51,265 bases of DNA from UMGS1663 sp963558185. GTDB lineage: Bacteria > Bacillota > Clostridia > TANB77 > CAG-508. The stretch is from the NCBI GenBank assembly GCA_963558185.1, contig CAUWFE010000010.1:1-51265 (forward strand), read 5' to 3'. Position numbers and translations under genes: made by a program. The notes beneath the pieces were generated by a model that saw only the letters and a list, made by a program, of their open reading frames with translations, was not told the DNA's origin and searched no databases. Of the stretch, positions 19,554-28,100 are shown piece by piece. Each line of letters begins with the position of its first letter. Within the stretch, counting starts at the first letter, position 1.

Positions 19554-19571
19554 ATATTTTCAACTCCTGTA

Positions 19572-20510
19572 TTAAGAATTTTCTTTTTTATTTTCTTTTA
19601 CATTTTTTATTTTTTCAACTTTAACTTCTTTTGCACCTTCTATTTTTTTAGGTTCTTTAGCTTTCTTTTCTTCTTCTTTTTTCATCACAAAATTAATAAC
19701 AATTCTTTCTAAAATTATTAATATATTGCTTACTAACCAATATAAAGCTAAACCTAAAGGTGCAATAACAGCAATTGTAATAGACATTATTGGCATCATA
19801 TACATCATGCTATTAGACATTTGTTGCATACTTTCCATTGGATCTTGTTCTTCACTATTTGAATTGCTATCTTCTTTCTTATTCTTTTTCATCATCTCTT
19901 TTTGTTGCTTTGTTGTCATTCTAATAGATATAAAAGATGTGATAACATATAAACCTGGAATTACATATACTTTCCAATCATTTAAACTTTGTGTTGGAAC
20001 TTTACTTAAATCTAAACCTAAGAATTCCATATTAATATTAACTCTTTCATCTTGAGCACCTTTTTTCTCTATTATTGCAATTTCTGGATAACCAGTTTGT
20101 TTTCCACCATTTTCTTCTACTACTTGTTTTGTATATTCTTCAATCAAAGAAGGCTCCACTTTTTTCATATATGTTAAAGGTTGACTTACAAGCCAAAATA
20201 CTGAAAGTATAATTACTAATTGTAAAATAGAACTAAAACAACCTGAGAAAGGGCTTGTTTTTTCTCTTTTATATAAATCCATCATTTCTTGATTCATTTT
20301 TTCTGGATTATTTTTATACTTAAATTGTATTTTTTTCATTTCTTCCTGCATTTCTGCAGATTTTTGCATTGTTTTTTGTTGTTTAATAGTAATAGGCAAT
20401 AATATTAATTTTAATAATACCGTAAATAATATTATGGCCAAACCATAGTTATTGATTACTTCATATAAAAAATTTAGAACATAACCAAATAAACTTGATA
20501 TAAATCCCAT
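19572..20510 (-). CDS. yidC: Membrane protein insertase YidC/SpoIIIJ
   Basis: YidC/Oxa1-family insertase of 312 residues with five predicted membrane segments and the Gram-positive lack of a large periplasmic domain. The 60KD_IMP core begins near NYGLAIILFTVLLKLILLP, which holds the conserved hydrophilic-groove region, and continues with the PFSGCFSSILQL segment. It has a highly charged Lys/Glu-rich C-terminal tail, probably for ribosome contact. Unlike many Bacillus YidC proteins there is no evident lipobox. It sits in the operon rnpA-yidD-yidC-jag. Confidence 0.96.
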   Translation of the reverse strand: MGFISSLFGYVLNFLYEVINNYGLAIILFTVLLKLILLPITIKQQKTMQKSAEMQEEMKKIQFKYKNNPEKMNQEMMDLYKREKTSPFSGCFSSILQLVIILSVFWLVSQPLTYMKKVEPSLIEEYTKQVVEENGGKQTGYPEIAIIEKKGAQDERVNINMEFLGLDLSKVPTQSLNDWKVYVIPGLYVITSFISIRMTTKQQKEMMKKNKKEDSNSNSEEQDPMESMQQMSNSMMYMMPIMSITIAVIAPLGLALYWLVSNILIILERIVINFVMKKEEEKKAKEPKKIEGAKEVKVEKIKNVKENKKENS

Positions 20511-20522
20511 AACCTCACTCCT

Positions 20523-20741
20523 TTATTTTAAAGGGTCATATCCTCCTTTTGAAAAAGGATTACACTTTAAAATTCTTTTTACTCCTAATAACACACCATG
20601 TATTACCCCATACTTTTGTATAGCTTCAATTGTATATTCAGAACATGTAGGATAATATTTACAATGTATTCCCATATTTGATAATATTGGTGAAATATGT
20701 CTTTTATAAAATTTTATTAATTTGATTAAAACATTCCTCAA
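20523..20741 (-). CDS. yidD: Membrane protein insertion efficiency factor YidD
   Basis: 72 residues with the family pattern FYKRHISP near 12-19, CKYYPTCSEYT at 27-37 (two conserved Cys), the KYGVIHGVLLGVKRILKCNP helix and GGYDPLK at the end. It is thought to assist YidC at the inner face of the membrane. Its stop codon is separated from the yidC start by a short gap, and its start abuts rnpA. Confidence 0.96.
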   Translation of the reverse strand: MRNVLIKLIKFYKRHISPILSNMGIHCKYYPTCSEYTIEAIQKYGVIHGVLLGVKRILKCNPFSKGGYDPLK

Positions 20742-21080
20742 TTATAACAACCTTGCTTTTTCAAAAATTTTTTTCATATCTTTATTTACCGTAAAATAAT
20801 TAGCATTATTAAAACTCATATTTTTATTCCATACAAAAACTATATTATAACCTTGTTTTAATTCATTTTTCATTAATCTATAACTTTCTCTAATAAGTCT
20901 TTTTAATTTATTTCTTTTTACTGCATTACCTATTTTTTTGCTTACGGCTATACCAATTACATTTGATTTTATATTATTTTTTTGAATATAAACAGTAATT
21001 GTATTTTCTTTATAAAATTTTCCTTTTGTTAGCACATTTTTAAATTCATAATTTTTTTTTAAAGTCTTAATCTTTCTCAT
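20742..21080 (-). CDS. rnpA: Ribonuclease P protein component
   Basis: 112 residues, basic. The RNR signature NAVKRNKLKRLIRESYR is at 52-68, following GIAVSKKIG near 43-51. It is the protein subunit that helps RNase P RNA bind and process pre-tRNA 5' leaders. It lies between rpmH and yidD, in the conserved order. Confidence 0.97.
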   Translation of the reverse strand: MRKIKTLKKNYEFKNVLTKGKFYKENTITVYIQKNNIKSNVIGIAVSKKIGNAVKRNKLKRLIRESYRLMKNELKQGYNIVFVWNKNMSFNNANYFTVNKDMKKIFEKARLL

Positions 21081-21140
21081 TTTTTCACCTAAAAACTTAT
21101 ATAATACACTTGAATTTAAGATTTTAATTTATACATATAG

Positions 21141-21175
21141 AAAAAAGGACCACATATCCTTTACTATACGTGGCC
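21141..21175 (-). terminator. Attenuating terminator between rpmH and rnpA
   Basis: GGCCAC pairs with GTGGTCC (one bulged base), extended by an AT stem, and is followed by six T residues on the minus strand. A leaky stop here would give more L34 than RnpA, as in other Firmicutes (inference). Confidence 0.75.
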
Positions 21176-21181
21176 TTAATC

Positions 21182-21316
21182 TTATGCACTAAGTTTTTTT
21201 CTTCCTTTTTCACGTCTTGCTTTTAATACGTTTCTACCTGATCTTGTTTGCATTCTTTTTCTAAATCCATGTTCTTTTTGTTCTTGTCTATTTTTTGGTT
21301 GAAATGTTCTTTTCAT
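21182..21316 (-). CDS. rpmH: 50S ribosomal protein L34
   Basis: 44 residues, beginning MKRTFQPKNR and ending KARREKGRKKLSA. It is extremely basic, with the invariant HGFRKRM and RSGRNVLKARR motifs. AGGAGGTGCAACAAA gives an excellent ribosome binding site. It is first gene of the rpmH-rnpA-yidD-yidC-jag cluster, oriented away from dnaA. Confidence 0.98.
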   Translation of the reverse strand: MKRTFQPKNRQEQKEHGFRKRMQTRSGRNVLKARREKGRKKLSA

Positions 21317-21388
21317 TTTGTTGCACCTCCTAAATTTTCTTCTCTATAAATACCGACATGCGTATTTTTAACTTTAATAAGCCTTATA

Positions 21389-21417
21389 AGTATATCTTAT
21401 CTTAGAATTTATGTCAA
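21389..21417 (-). promoter_or_regulatory. Promoter of rpmH
   Basis: On the minus strand: TTGACA (21417-21412), 17-bp spacer, TATACT (21394-21389). It is near consensus, as expected of a ribosomal protein gene. Confidence 0.85.
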
Positions 21418-21454
21418 TAGTTTTAGTGAAATTTAATTATTTTTTTTAATTGTA

Positions 21455-21484
21455 TTGACTATCATATAACTATTTTGATATTAT
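21455..21484 (+). promoter_or_regulatory. Candidate dnaA promoter
   Basis: TTGACT at 21455-21460, 18-bp spacer, TATTAT at 21479-21484. The three DnaA boxes lie downstream of the start point, in the dnaA leader, which would allow autorepression by DnaA. Confidence 0.65.
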
Positions 21485-21552
21485 ATAAAAAATACTAGAA
21501 AAAAATATTTTTTCACATCGAAAATTTGTTTATATTTCTAAGAGTATATGAG

Positions 21553-21584
21553 TTATCCACATATGTGGATAAAGTTGTGGATAA
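21553..21584. promoter_or_regulatory. DnaA-box cluster upstream of dnaA (oriC part 1)
   Basis: Three perfect DnaA boxes in 32 bp: TTATCCACA at 21553, then its complement TGTGGATAA at 21564 and 21576. The first two form an inverted pair. This is the incA/B-like half of a bipartite origin. Confidence 0.93.
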
Positions 21585-21663
21585 CTCATATTATTAATAT
21601 GTAATTTTGTTTAAAATCAAATATTATACAAAATATTTTTATTTTTTGGAAGGACTGAAAAGA

Positions 21664-23013
21664 ATGCAACAAAAAGAATTAAATGAACTTCTAACAAAAG
21701 CAAAAGAACTGCTAAAAGATGAAACTACAAAAATATCTTTTGAAACTTGGATTAAAGACTTAGAAATTGAAAGTTTTGACAATGGCAATGTTGTTCTTTC
21801 TATTTCTACAACTTTTAAGCGAGATTCTATAGAATCTCGTTATCATGATTTATTAGTAAATACTTTTAATTTCCTTACTAACAAAGAATGTAGTGTGTCT
21901 ATTCTTTCAAAAGAAGAAGAAAGCAGTAAACAACAAACTAATGATAGCTATGCAAGTATAGATTTAGACTCAAATGTTGGATATTCTAATCCTACTTTAA
22001 ATCCTAAATATACTTTTGATACTTTTGTAGTAGGCAACAATAACCGTTTTGCACATGCTGCAGCACTTGCTGTTGCTGAATCTCCTGCAACTTCATACAA
22101 TCCACTATTTATATATGGTGGTGTAGGTTTAGGTAAAACTCACTTAATGCATGCTATAGGAAACGAAATATTAAGGAATAATAGGAGTGCTAGCATTCTT
22201 TATGTCACATCAGAAAAATTTACAAATCAATTAATTAATGCAATAAAAGACAATAAAAATGAACAATTTAGAACAAAATATAGAAATATAGATGTATTAT
22301 TAATTGATGATATACAATTCATTGCTGGAAAAGAAAGAATACAAGAAGAATTTTTCCACACATTTAATACTTTACACGAAAGTGGAAAACAAATTATTCT
22401 ATCTAGTGATAGACCACCTAAAGATATAAATTTACTAGAAGATAGATTAAAATCTCGTTTTGAATGGGGACTTATCGCTGATATTTCTAATGCAGATTAT
22501 GAAACTCGTTTAGCAATTTTAAGAAAAAAAGCTCAATTAGATAACATTATTATAGATGATGCCATACTTGCTAATATTGCTAATAGAATTGATACTAATA
22601 TTAGGGAACTAGAAGGAGCATTAAATAAATTAATTGCAAGAGCTTCTTTAATAAATAGCCCTATAACAATGGAAATGTCTGAATGGGCAATTAATGAAAT
22701 TGTTACATCACAAGACACTGTTATATCATCTGCTTTCATAATAGATACCGTTGCAAAATACTTTAATGTAAATCCAAAAGATTTAGTAGGAGCTAAAAGA
22801 TCTAATGATGTTGTCTTTCCTAGACAAATTGCAATGTATTTATGTAGAAGTGTACCACAATTATCATTACCTCAAATAGGTAAAGATTTTGGTAATAGAG
22901 ATCATACAACTGTTATGCATGCTTGTACTAAAATTGAACAAGAAATAAAAACAAATTCTAATACAAAGTTAATTGTGGAAAGTGTGAAAAACTTATTACT
23001 AAAAGATAAATAG
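21664..23013 (+). CDS. dnaA: Chromosomal replication initiator DnaA
   Basis: DnaA, 449 residues, binds DnaA boxes and opens the origin. Domain I is at about 1-80 and a short Ser/Asn-rich linker at about 85-110. The AAA+ domain has GGVGLGKTHL near 152-161 and LLIDDIQF near 212-219. The C-terminal DNA-binding domain has the signature DHTTVMHACTKIE near 412-424. The start chosen is ATG at 21664, nine bases after GGAAGGA. The frame is open further upstream to 21607 but without conservation. The replication strand flip occurs just before this gene. Confidence 0.98.
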   Translation: MQQKELNELLTKAKELLKDETTKISFETWIKDLEIESFDNGNVVLSISTTFKRDSIESRYHDLLVNTFNFLTNKECSVSILSKEEESSKQQTNDSYASIDLDSNVGYSNPTLNPKYTFDTFVVGNNNRFAHAAALAVAESPATSYNPLFIYGGVGLGKTHLMHAIGNEILRNNRSASILYVTSEKFTNQLINAIKDNKNEQFRTKYRNIDVLLIDDIQFIAGKERIQEEFFHTFNTLHESGKQIILSSDRPPKDINLLEDRLKSRFEWGLIADISNADYETRLAILRKKAQLDNIIIDDAILANIANRIDTNIRELEGALNKLIARASLINSPITMEMSEWAINEIVTSQDTVISSAFIIDTVAKYFNVNPKDLVGAKRSNDVVFPRQIAMYLCRSVPQLSLPQIGKDFGNRDHTTVMHACTKIEQEIKTNSNTKLIVESVKNLLLKDK

Positions 23014-23114
23014 TTTATATATAAATAAAAAATGATATTTTTTGAAATTTATGTTTGAAAAATTTATGTTTGGAAAAAGTAGTTGAAGTCCTTAATATAT
23101 ATAAGCTGTATTAG

Positions 23115-23281
23115 ATATCCACATAGGGGTGTGTATAACCTGTTGAAAACATGTGTATAACTTCGTTTTCCACATTTCATTTTTAATAGTGTGGATAACT
23201 TTATAAGTTATCCACAGAGTTATCAACAAGTAAAACTTCTAGGGAATAGGGTTATACACATAGTTATCCACAGTTTCCACA
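23115..23281. promoter_or_regulatory. Main DnaA-box cluster of oriC (part 2)
   Basis: The dnaA-dnaN gap is packed with DnaA boxes on both strands. The forms are: ATATCCACA 23115, TGTGTATAA 23130 and 23152, TGTGGATAA 23190, TTATCCACA 23208, TTATCAACA 23220, TTATACACA 23252, TTATCCACA 23264, and a weak GTTTCCACA 23273. Three are perfect, three carry the same single change (TTATACACA form), and the last strong box lies directly beside the unwinding region. Confidence 0.93.
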
Positions 23282-23284
23282 GGA

Positions 23285-23330
23285 CCTAATACTACTACTA
23301 CTAAATATATTATATAATTTATAAAGGAGT
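23285..23330. promoter_or_regulatory. DnaA-trio-like tract and AT-rich unwinding region
   Basis: CTAATACTACTACTACTAAA at 23285 is a run of CTA/ACT triplets (TAG repeats on the other strand), and it follows the last DnaA boxes after a few G/C bases. A purely A/T stretch (ATATATTATATAATTTATAAA) then leads into the dnaN ribosome binding site. This matches the basal unwinding system known from Bacillus subtilis, in which DnaA oligomerises from boxes onto DnaA-trios. Confidence 0.85.
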
Positions 23331-23340
23331 TTCGATAAAA

Positions 23341-24453
23341 ATGAAAATTATTTGTGAAAAAGATAAAATTATAAAAGCAATAAATTCTGTAACAAAAGCA
23401 GTAGCATCAAAAACTACTATGCCTATATTAGAAGGTATATTAATTCAAACAAATGATAATGAAGTAAAATTAACTACATATGATTTAGAAATAGGAATAG
23501 AATATATAATAGATGCAGAAGTTAAAGAACAAGGTGCAACAGTAGTAAATGCAATAATGTTTAGTGAAATTATTAGAAAATTACCAGATACAGAAATACA
23601 TATTTCTTTAAATGAAAAAAATCTATTAGTTATAGAATGTGAAGGTTCTTTATACAAACTAGCAACAATGAATCCAGAAGAATTTCCGGAACTTCCACAA
23701 ATAAATGTAGAAAATTCAATAGAAATAGAACAAAATATATTAAAAGAAATGATTAGAAAAACAATTTTTGCTGTAAGTACAGAAGAAAATAGACCAATAT
23801 TTACAGGATGTTTATTCGAAATTAAAAATAATAAATTGAATGTAGTAGCAGTAGATGGTTTTAGATTAGCATGGAAAAGTAAATTTTTACAACAAAATGT
23901 TAATGATTTTACAGCAGTAATTCCTGGAAGAACATTAAATGAAGTAAATAAAATTATATTAGATTCATTTGATACAATAAAAATAGGAATTGCTAAAAAT
24001 CAAGCTTTATTTGAAATGGAAAATTGCAAATTAGTAACAAGATTATTGGATGGTGAATTCTTAAACTATTCAAGTGTTATTCCAGAAAATTGGGAAACTA
24101 GAATTCGTGTAAATAAATCAAATTTACAGAATTGTTTTGAAAGAATTAGTTTAATTTCATCTTCAAGTATAGAAAAAGAAAAGAAATATCCAGTAAAAAT
24201 GTCAATAGATATTGGAAAAGTAACAATATCTTGTACAAATCAAACTGGTGATGCAAAAGAAGAAATGTATGTTTCTACAGAAGGTCAGAATTTAGAAGCA
24301 GGGTTTAACCCAAAATATTTCTTAGATGCATTAAGGGCAATAGATGATGAAGAAATATTTGTAGATTATGGTACAAGTATTTCACCATGTATAATAAGAC
24401 CAGTGGATGAAGGCGATTATATTTATATGATTTTACCAATAAGATTAAGCTAA
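23341..24453 (+). CDS. dnaN: DNA polymerase III sliding clamp (beta subunit)
   Basis: 370 residues forming three clamp repeats. It begins MKIICEKDKIIKAINSV and ends with the conserved DYIYMILPIRLS. It tethers polymerase to DNA. GGAG lies 11 bases upstream of the start. The gene follows dnaA across the oriC boxes, and the usual small S4-domain gene (yaaA/rlbA) that lies between dnaN and recF in Bacillus is absent. Confidence 0.97.
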   Translation: MKIICEKDKIIKAINSVTKAVASKTTMPILEGILIQTNDNEVKLTTYDLEIGIEYIIDAEVKEQGATVVNAIMFSEIIRKLPDTEIHISLNEKNLLVIECEGSLYKLATMNPEEFPELPQINVENSIEIEQNILKEMIRKTIFAVSTEENRPIFTGCLFEIKNNKLNVVAVDGFRLAWKSKFLQQNVNDFTAVIPGRTLNEVNKIILDSFDTIKIGIAKNQALFEMENCKLVTRLLDGEFLNYSSVIPENWETRIRVNKSNLQNCFERISLISSSSIEKEKKYPVKMSIDIGKVTISCTNQTGDAKEEMYVSTEGQNLEAGFNPKYFLDALRAIDDEEIFVDYGTSISPCIIRPVDEGDYIYMILPIRLS

Positions 24454-24461
24454 AACAGAGA

Positions 24462-24499
24462 AAGTTATCCACATATTATTAAGAAAATGTGGATAACTT
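24462..24499. promoter_or_regulatory. Inverted pair of DnaA boxes between dnaN and recF
   Basis: AAAGTTATCCACAT and ATGTGGATAACTTT are perfect 14-bp inverted repeats separated by 10 bp, each holding a perfect DnaA box (24465 and 24488). It could bind DnaA, titrating it or extending the origin, or fold as a hairpin in the dnaN-recF mRNA. The following TTCAAAA is a poor T tract, so terminator function is doubtful. Confidence 0.8.
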
Positions 24500-24517
24500 T
24501 TCAAAAAAGGAAATAAT

Positions 24518-25582
24518 ATGTACATAAAAAAAATAAAATTAACACATTTTCGCAATTATGATAATCAAGAAATTACATTATCACCAAAAATAAACATTTT
24601 TTATGGAGATAATGCACAAGGAAAAACAAACATTATAGAATCTATTTTTTTGTGTTCTATAGGAAAATCTTTTAGAACATCAAAAGAAAAAGAAATGATT
24701 GAATTTGGAAAAGATTTTTCAAATATAGAAGTAGAATATGAAAAAATGGATAGAAGTGGAAAAATAAAAATAGAATTGCAAGAAAAGAAAAATATATTTT
24801 TAAATGGAATTAAATTAACAAAATTAAGCGAATTATTAGGAAATATTCATACAGTAATTTTTACACCAGATGATATTAATATTTTAAAAGATGGACCACA
24901 AAAAAGAAGAAGATTTTTAGATATGATGATAGGCCAATTAAGACCTAATTATGTATATTTATTAAATAGATACAATAAAACATTAGAACAAAGAAATAAT
25001 TATTTAAAACAAATAAAAATGGAATCAAAATCAGATGAACTTTTATCTATTTGGAATGAAAAATTAGCGGAGTATGGAGAAAAAATATATCTATATAGAA
25101 AAGAATTTATAAATAAAATAATACAAAAAATAAAAAAAATACACAAAGAAATTACAAATAATTTAGAAGAAATAGAAATAGAATATCATTCAGATTGCGA
25201 AGATACAAATAAATTTATAGAAAAATTAAATCAAAGTCAAAAAATAGATATATTAAGAGGATATACCACAAAAGGAATACATAGAGATGATTTTTCAGTA
25301 TATATAAATCAAAAATTGGTTAATATATATGGTTCGCAAGGACAAAATAGAACTGTAATCCTTTCATTAAAATTATCTGAGCTACAAGTAATTTATGACG
25401 AAGTAGGGGAATATCCAATATTATTATTAGATGATTTTATGTCTGAACTTGATGAAAAAAGAAGAAGTAATTTTTTAGAATATACTAAAAATACTCAAGT
25501 TATTATAACCTGTACAGATAAAATTTTAATTTCAGAACTAGAAAATAAAATATATAAAGTAAAAAAAGGGGAAATATTTTAA
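24518..25582 (+). CDS. recF: DNA repair protein RecF
   Basis: A 354-residue SMC-like ABC ATPase that helps load RecA at gaps. Walker A GDNAQGKTN is near 30-38, the N-terminal THFRNYDNQ motif near 9-17, the ABC signature region GSQGQNRTVILSLKLSE near 271-287, and Walker B LLLDDFMSELDE near 306-317. It follows dnaN and is followed after about 60 bp by gyrB, without the yaaB/remB gene found in Bacillus. Confidence 0.96.
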   Translation: MYIKKIKLTHFRNYDNQEITLSPKINIFYGDNAQGKTNIIESIFLCSIGKSFRTSKEKEMIEFGKDFSNIEVEYEKMDRSGKIKIELQEKKNIFLNGIKLTKLSELLGNIHTVIFTPDDINILKDGPQKRRRFLDMMIGQLRPNYVYLLNRYNKTLEQRNNYLKQIKMESKSDELLSIWNEKLAEYGEKIYLYRKEFINKIIQKIKKIHKEITNNLEEIEIEYHSDCEDTNKFIEKLNQSQKIDILRGYTTKGIHRDDFSVYINQKLVNIYGSQGQNRTVILSLKLSELQVIYDEVGEYPILLLDDFMSELDEKRRSNFLEYTKNTQVIITCTDKILISELENKIYKVKKGEIF

Positions 25583-25643
25583 ATTAATACTTGCAAAGAG
25601 AATAAAAAAGATATAATATAAGGGTACGAAAGGAATGAAAAAG

Positions 25644-27557
25644 ATGGAAAAATTTGAGCATGAATATAAGGCAGATCAAATACAAGTACTAGAAGGCTTA
25701 GAAGCTGTAAGAAAAAGACCAGGAATGTATATAGGTAGTGTATCTGTAAGAGGACTTCATCACTTAGTATATGAAATAGTAGACAACTGCGTAGATGAAG
25801 CTTTAGCAGGGTACTGCACACATATACATGTAACTATTGAACCAGGAAATATAATTTGTGTAGAAGATGACGGAAGAGGAATACCAGTAGATGTACACCC
25901 AAAAACTAAAATATCGGCAGCAGAAACAGTATATACAGTATTACATGCTGGTGGGAAATTTGGTGGAGATAGTGGATATAAAGTTTCTGGAGGACTTCAT
26001 GGAGTTGGTGCATCAGTAGTAAATGCCTTATCAACTTGGACAGAAGTAACAATTCAAAGAGATGGTGGAATATTCTACATGAAATTTGAAAGAGGTAAAA
26101 CTGTAGAATCACTAAAAAGAATAGGAGACTCTAAAAAAACAGGAACAAAAGTTAGATTTTTAGCAGACGATACAATTTTTGAGACTCTTGAATACAATTA
26201 TGAAGTATTAGAAGACAGATTCAGAGAAATGGCATTTTTAACAAAAGGACTAAAAATAAGTATAGAAGATTTAAGAGAAGAAGAAAAAAAACAAGCAGAA
26301 TTTTGTTTTGAAGGTGGACTAGTTTCTTTTGTAGAATTTTTAAATAAAAATAAAGAAAAATTACATGCAAATCCAGTTTATATAGAAAAAGATGGAGAAG
26401 TTCCAGTTGAAATTGCATTCCAATATACAACAGCATACTCAGAAAATATATATACATTTGTTAATAATATTAATACAATTGAAGGTGGAACACATTTAGA
26501 AGGATTTAAAAGAGCTCTTACAAAAACTTTTAATGATTATGCAAGATCACATAATTTATTAAAAGAAAAAGACTCAAATTTACAAGGTGAAGATATAAGA
26601 GAGGGAATTACTGCTGTAGTTTCAGTTAAAGTAAAAGAACCTCAATTTGAAGGACAAACAAAAACAAAATTAGGAAATAGTAATGTAACTGGAATAGTGC
26701 AAAGTATGGTAAATGAAGCATTAGGAAATTTCTTAGAGGAAAATCCAAGTATAGCAAAAGCTATATTAGAAAAATGTATTAGTGCTTCTAGGGCAAGAGA
26801 AGCAGCAAGAAAAGCACGTGAGTTAGTAAGAAGAAAAAGTGCTTTAGAATCAACTACATTACCAGGAAAACTAGCAGATTGTAGTGAAAAAGATGCATCA
26901 CAATGTGAAGTATATATAGTCGAAGGAGATTCAGCTGGAGGTAGTGCAAAGCAGGGAAGAGATAGAAGATTTCAAGCAATTTTACCTCTTTGGGGAAAAA
27001 TGTTAAATGTTGAAAAAGCAAGAGCAGATAAAATATATAATAATGATAAATTACAACCAGTTATATTAGCTGTTGGAGCAGGTATTGGTGCAGATTTTGA
27101 TATAACAAAAATACGTTATGGAAAAATCATTATAATGGCAGATGCCGATGTTGATGGTGCACATATTAGAACATTATTACTAACATTTTTCTTTAGATAT
27201 ATGAGGCCATTAATAGAAAATGGAAATGTATATTTAGCTCAACCACCATTATATAAATTATCAAAAAGAGGATTTCAAGATGTATATTGCTATACAGATG
27301 AAGAAATGGCACAACATTTAGAAGAAATGGGAAGAGAAAATGTAAATATACAAAGATACAAAGGTTTAGGAGAAATGAACCCAGAACAATTATGGGAAAC
27401 TACTATGAACCCAGAATCAAGAACATTAGTAAAAGTAGAAATGGAAGATGCAATAAAAGCAGATGAAATATTTACAATTCTAATGGGAGATGAAATAGCT
27501 CCAAGAAGAGAATTCATAGAACAAAATGCAAAATACGTAAAGAATTTAGATATATAA
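25644..27557 (+). CDS. gyrB: DNA gyrase subunit B
   Basis: Type IIA topoisomerase ATPase subunit, 637 residues. The GHKL ATP site has DNCVDEALAG near 45-54 and GGLHGVGASVVNAL near 113-126. The transducer is followed by the TOPRIM domain with EGDSAGGSAK near 425-434 and DADVDGAHI near 501-509. The C-terminal tail PRREFIEQNAKYVKNLDI is typical. I place the start at ATG 25644 because AAAGGA lies nine bases before it; the in-frame ATG at 25635 would touch that site. gyrA is separated from it by a 6-kb insertion-like block. Confidence 0.97.
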   Translation: MEKFEHEYKADQIQVLEGLEAVRKRPGMYIGSVSVRGLHHLVYEIVDNCVDEALAGYCTHIHVTIEPGNIICVEDDGRGIPVDVHPKTKISAAETVYTVLHAGGKFGGDSGYKVSGGLHGVGASVVNALSTWTEVTIQRDGGIFYMKFERGKTVESLKRIGDSKKTGTKVRFLADDTIFETLEYNYEVLEDRFREMAFLTKGLKISIEDLREEEKKQAEFCFEGGLVSFVEFLNKNKEKLHANPVYIEKDGEVPVEIAFQYTTAYSENIYTFVNNINTIEGGTHLEGFKRALTKTFNDYARSHNLLKEKDSNLQGEDIREGITAVVSVKVKEPQFEGQTKTKLGNSNVTGIVQSMVNEALGNFLEENPSIAKAILEKCISASRAREAARKARELVRRKSALESTTLPGKLADCSEKDASQCEVYIVEGDSAGGSAKQGRDRRFQAILPLWGKMLNVEKARADKIYNNDKLQPVILAVGAGIGADFDITKIRYGKIIIMADADVDGAHIRTLLLTFFFRYMRPLIENGNVYLAQPPLYKLSKRGFQDVYCYTDEEMAQHLEEMGRENVNIQRYKGLGEMNPEQLWETTMNPESRTLVKVEMEDAIKADEIFTILMGDEIAPRREFIEQNAKYVKNLDI

Positions 27558-27577
27558 AGATTTAGAAATATAAAAAT

Positions 27578-27611
27578 AAGAGCTAGTAGAAAATAACTTC
27601 TACTAGCTCTT
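27578..27611. terminator. Terminator-like hairpin after gyrB
   Basis: AAGAGCTAGTAGAA and TTCTACTAGCTCTT form a perfect 14-bp stem with a 6-base loop. The T tract is weak (TATCC), but position and strength suggest a transcription stop or 3' end stabiliser for gyrB. Confidence 0.7.
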
Positions 27612-28090
27612 ATCCTATAAAGCTAATATTAATCTTCAGCTCAAACTATTATACATAATTTTTCATCTACCATACATTACTGCATGTATAAACAATACAT
27701 CACATATAATAATCAGTTGCTCGACTAAAAATACACAAATATAAAGACTATATTCGTCCATGAAGGATTATAAATAATCCTTATATTATATAAGTTTAAT
27801 CTTAACTCAAATATATAACCTATACTACAACCATATATACATACAAAATATAAACATAAAATAAATATTTTATAAAAATACAGCTTGCATATAAATAATA
27901 TATTCTTAATCGCCGACATATAATAATATAAGTATATAGCAAACACTATTATATATCTTTGTTCGAACAATAAAGAACTTTAAATAAAAATCCTTTATTA
28001 CTCTTCGTTCAACTAATATTAACTTTATACTTATATTATGTCTTAAATAAAAATAAATATACAAAAATATTAAAAAAATTAATTTTTTTT
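27612..28090. other. AT-rich intergenic region after gyrB
   Basis: About 480 bp without a plausible gene. It holds a small palindrome (AAGGATTA, TAAA, TAATCCTT at 27763-27782). It also has four or five loosely similar segments of the type TTAATCTTnnnCTCAAnTAT around 27630, 27705, 27790, 27908 and 28000, spaced roughly 80-115 bp. Whether these are true degenerate repeats cannot be decided by eye. Confidence 0.5.
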
Positions 28091-28100
28091 GGAGGTTATT

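Noticed and set aside
27725..27970. Minus-strand hydrophobic frame in the gyrB-M14 gap
   Set aside because: Low-complexity Tyr/Ile/Phe composition, no ribosome binding site, and expected by chance in such AT-rich DNA.
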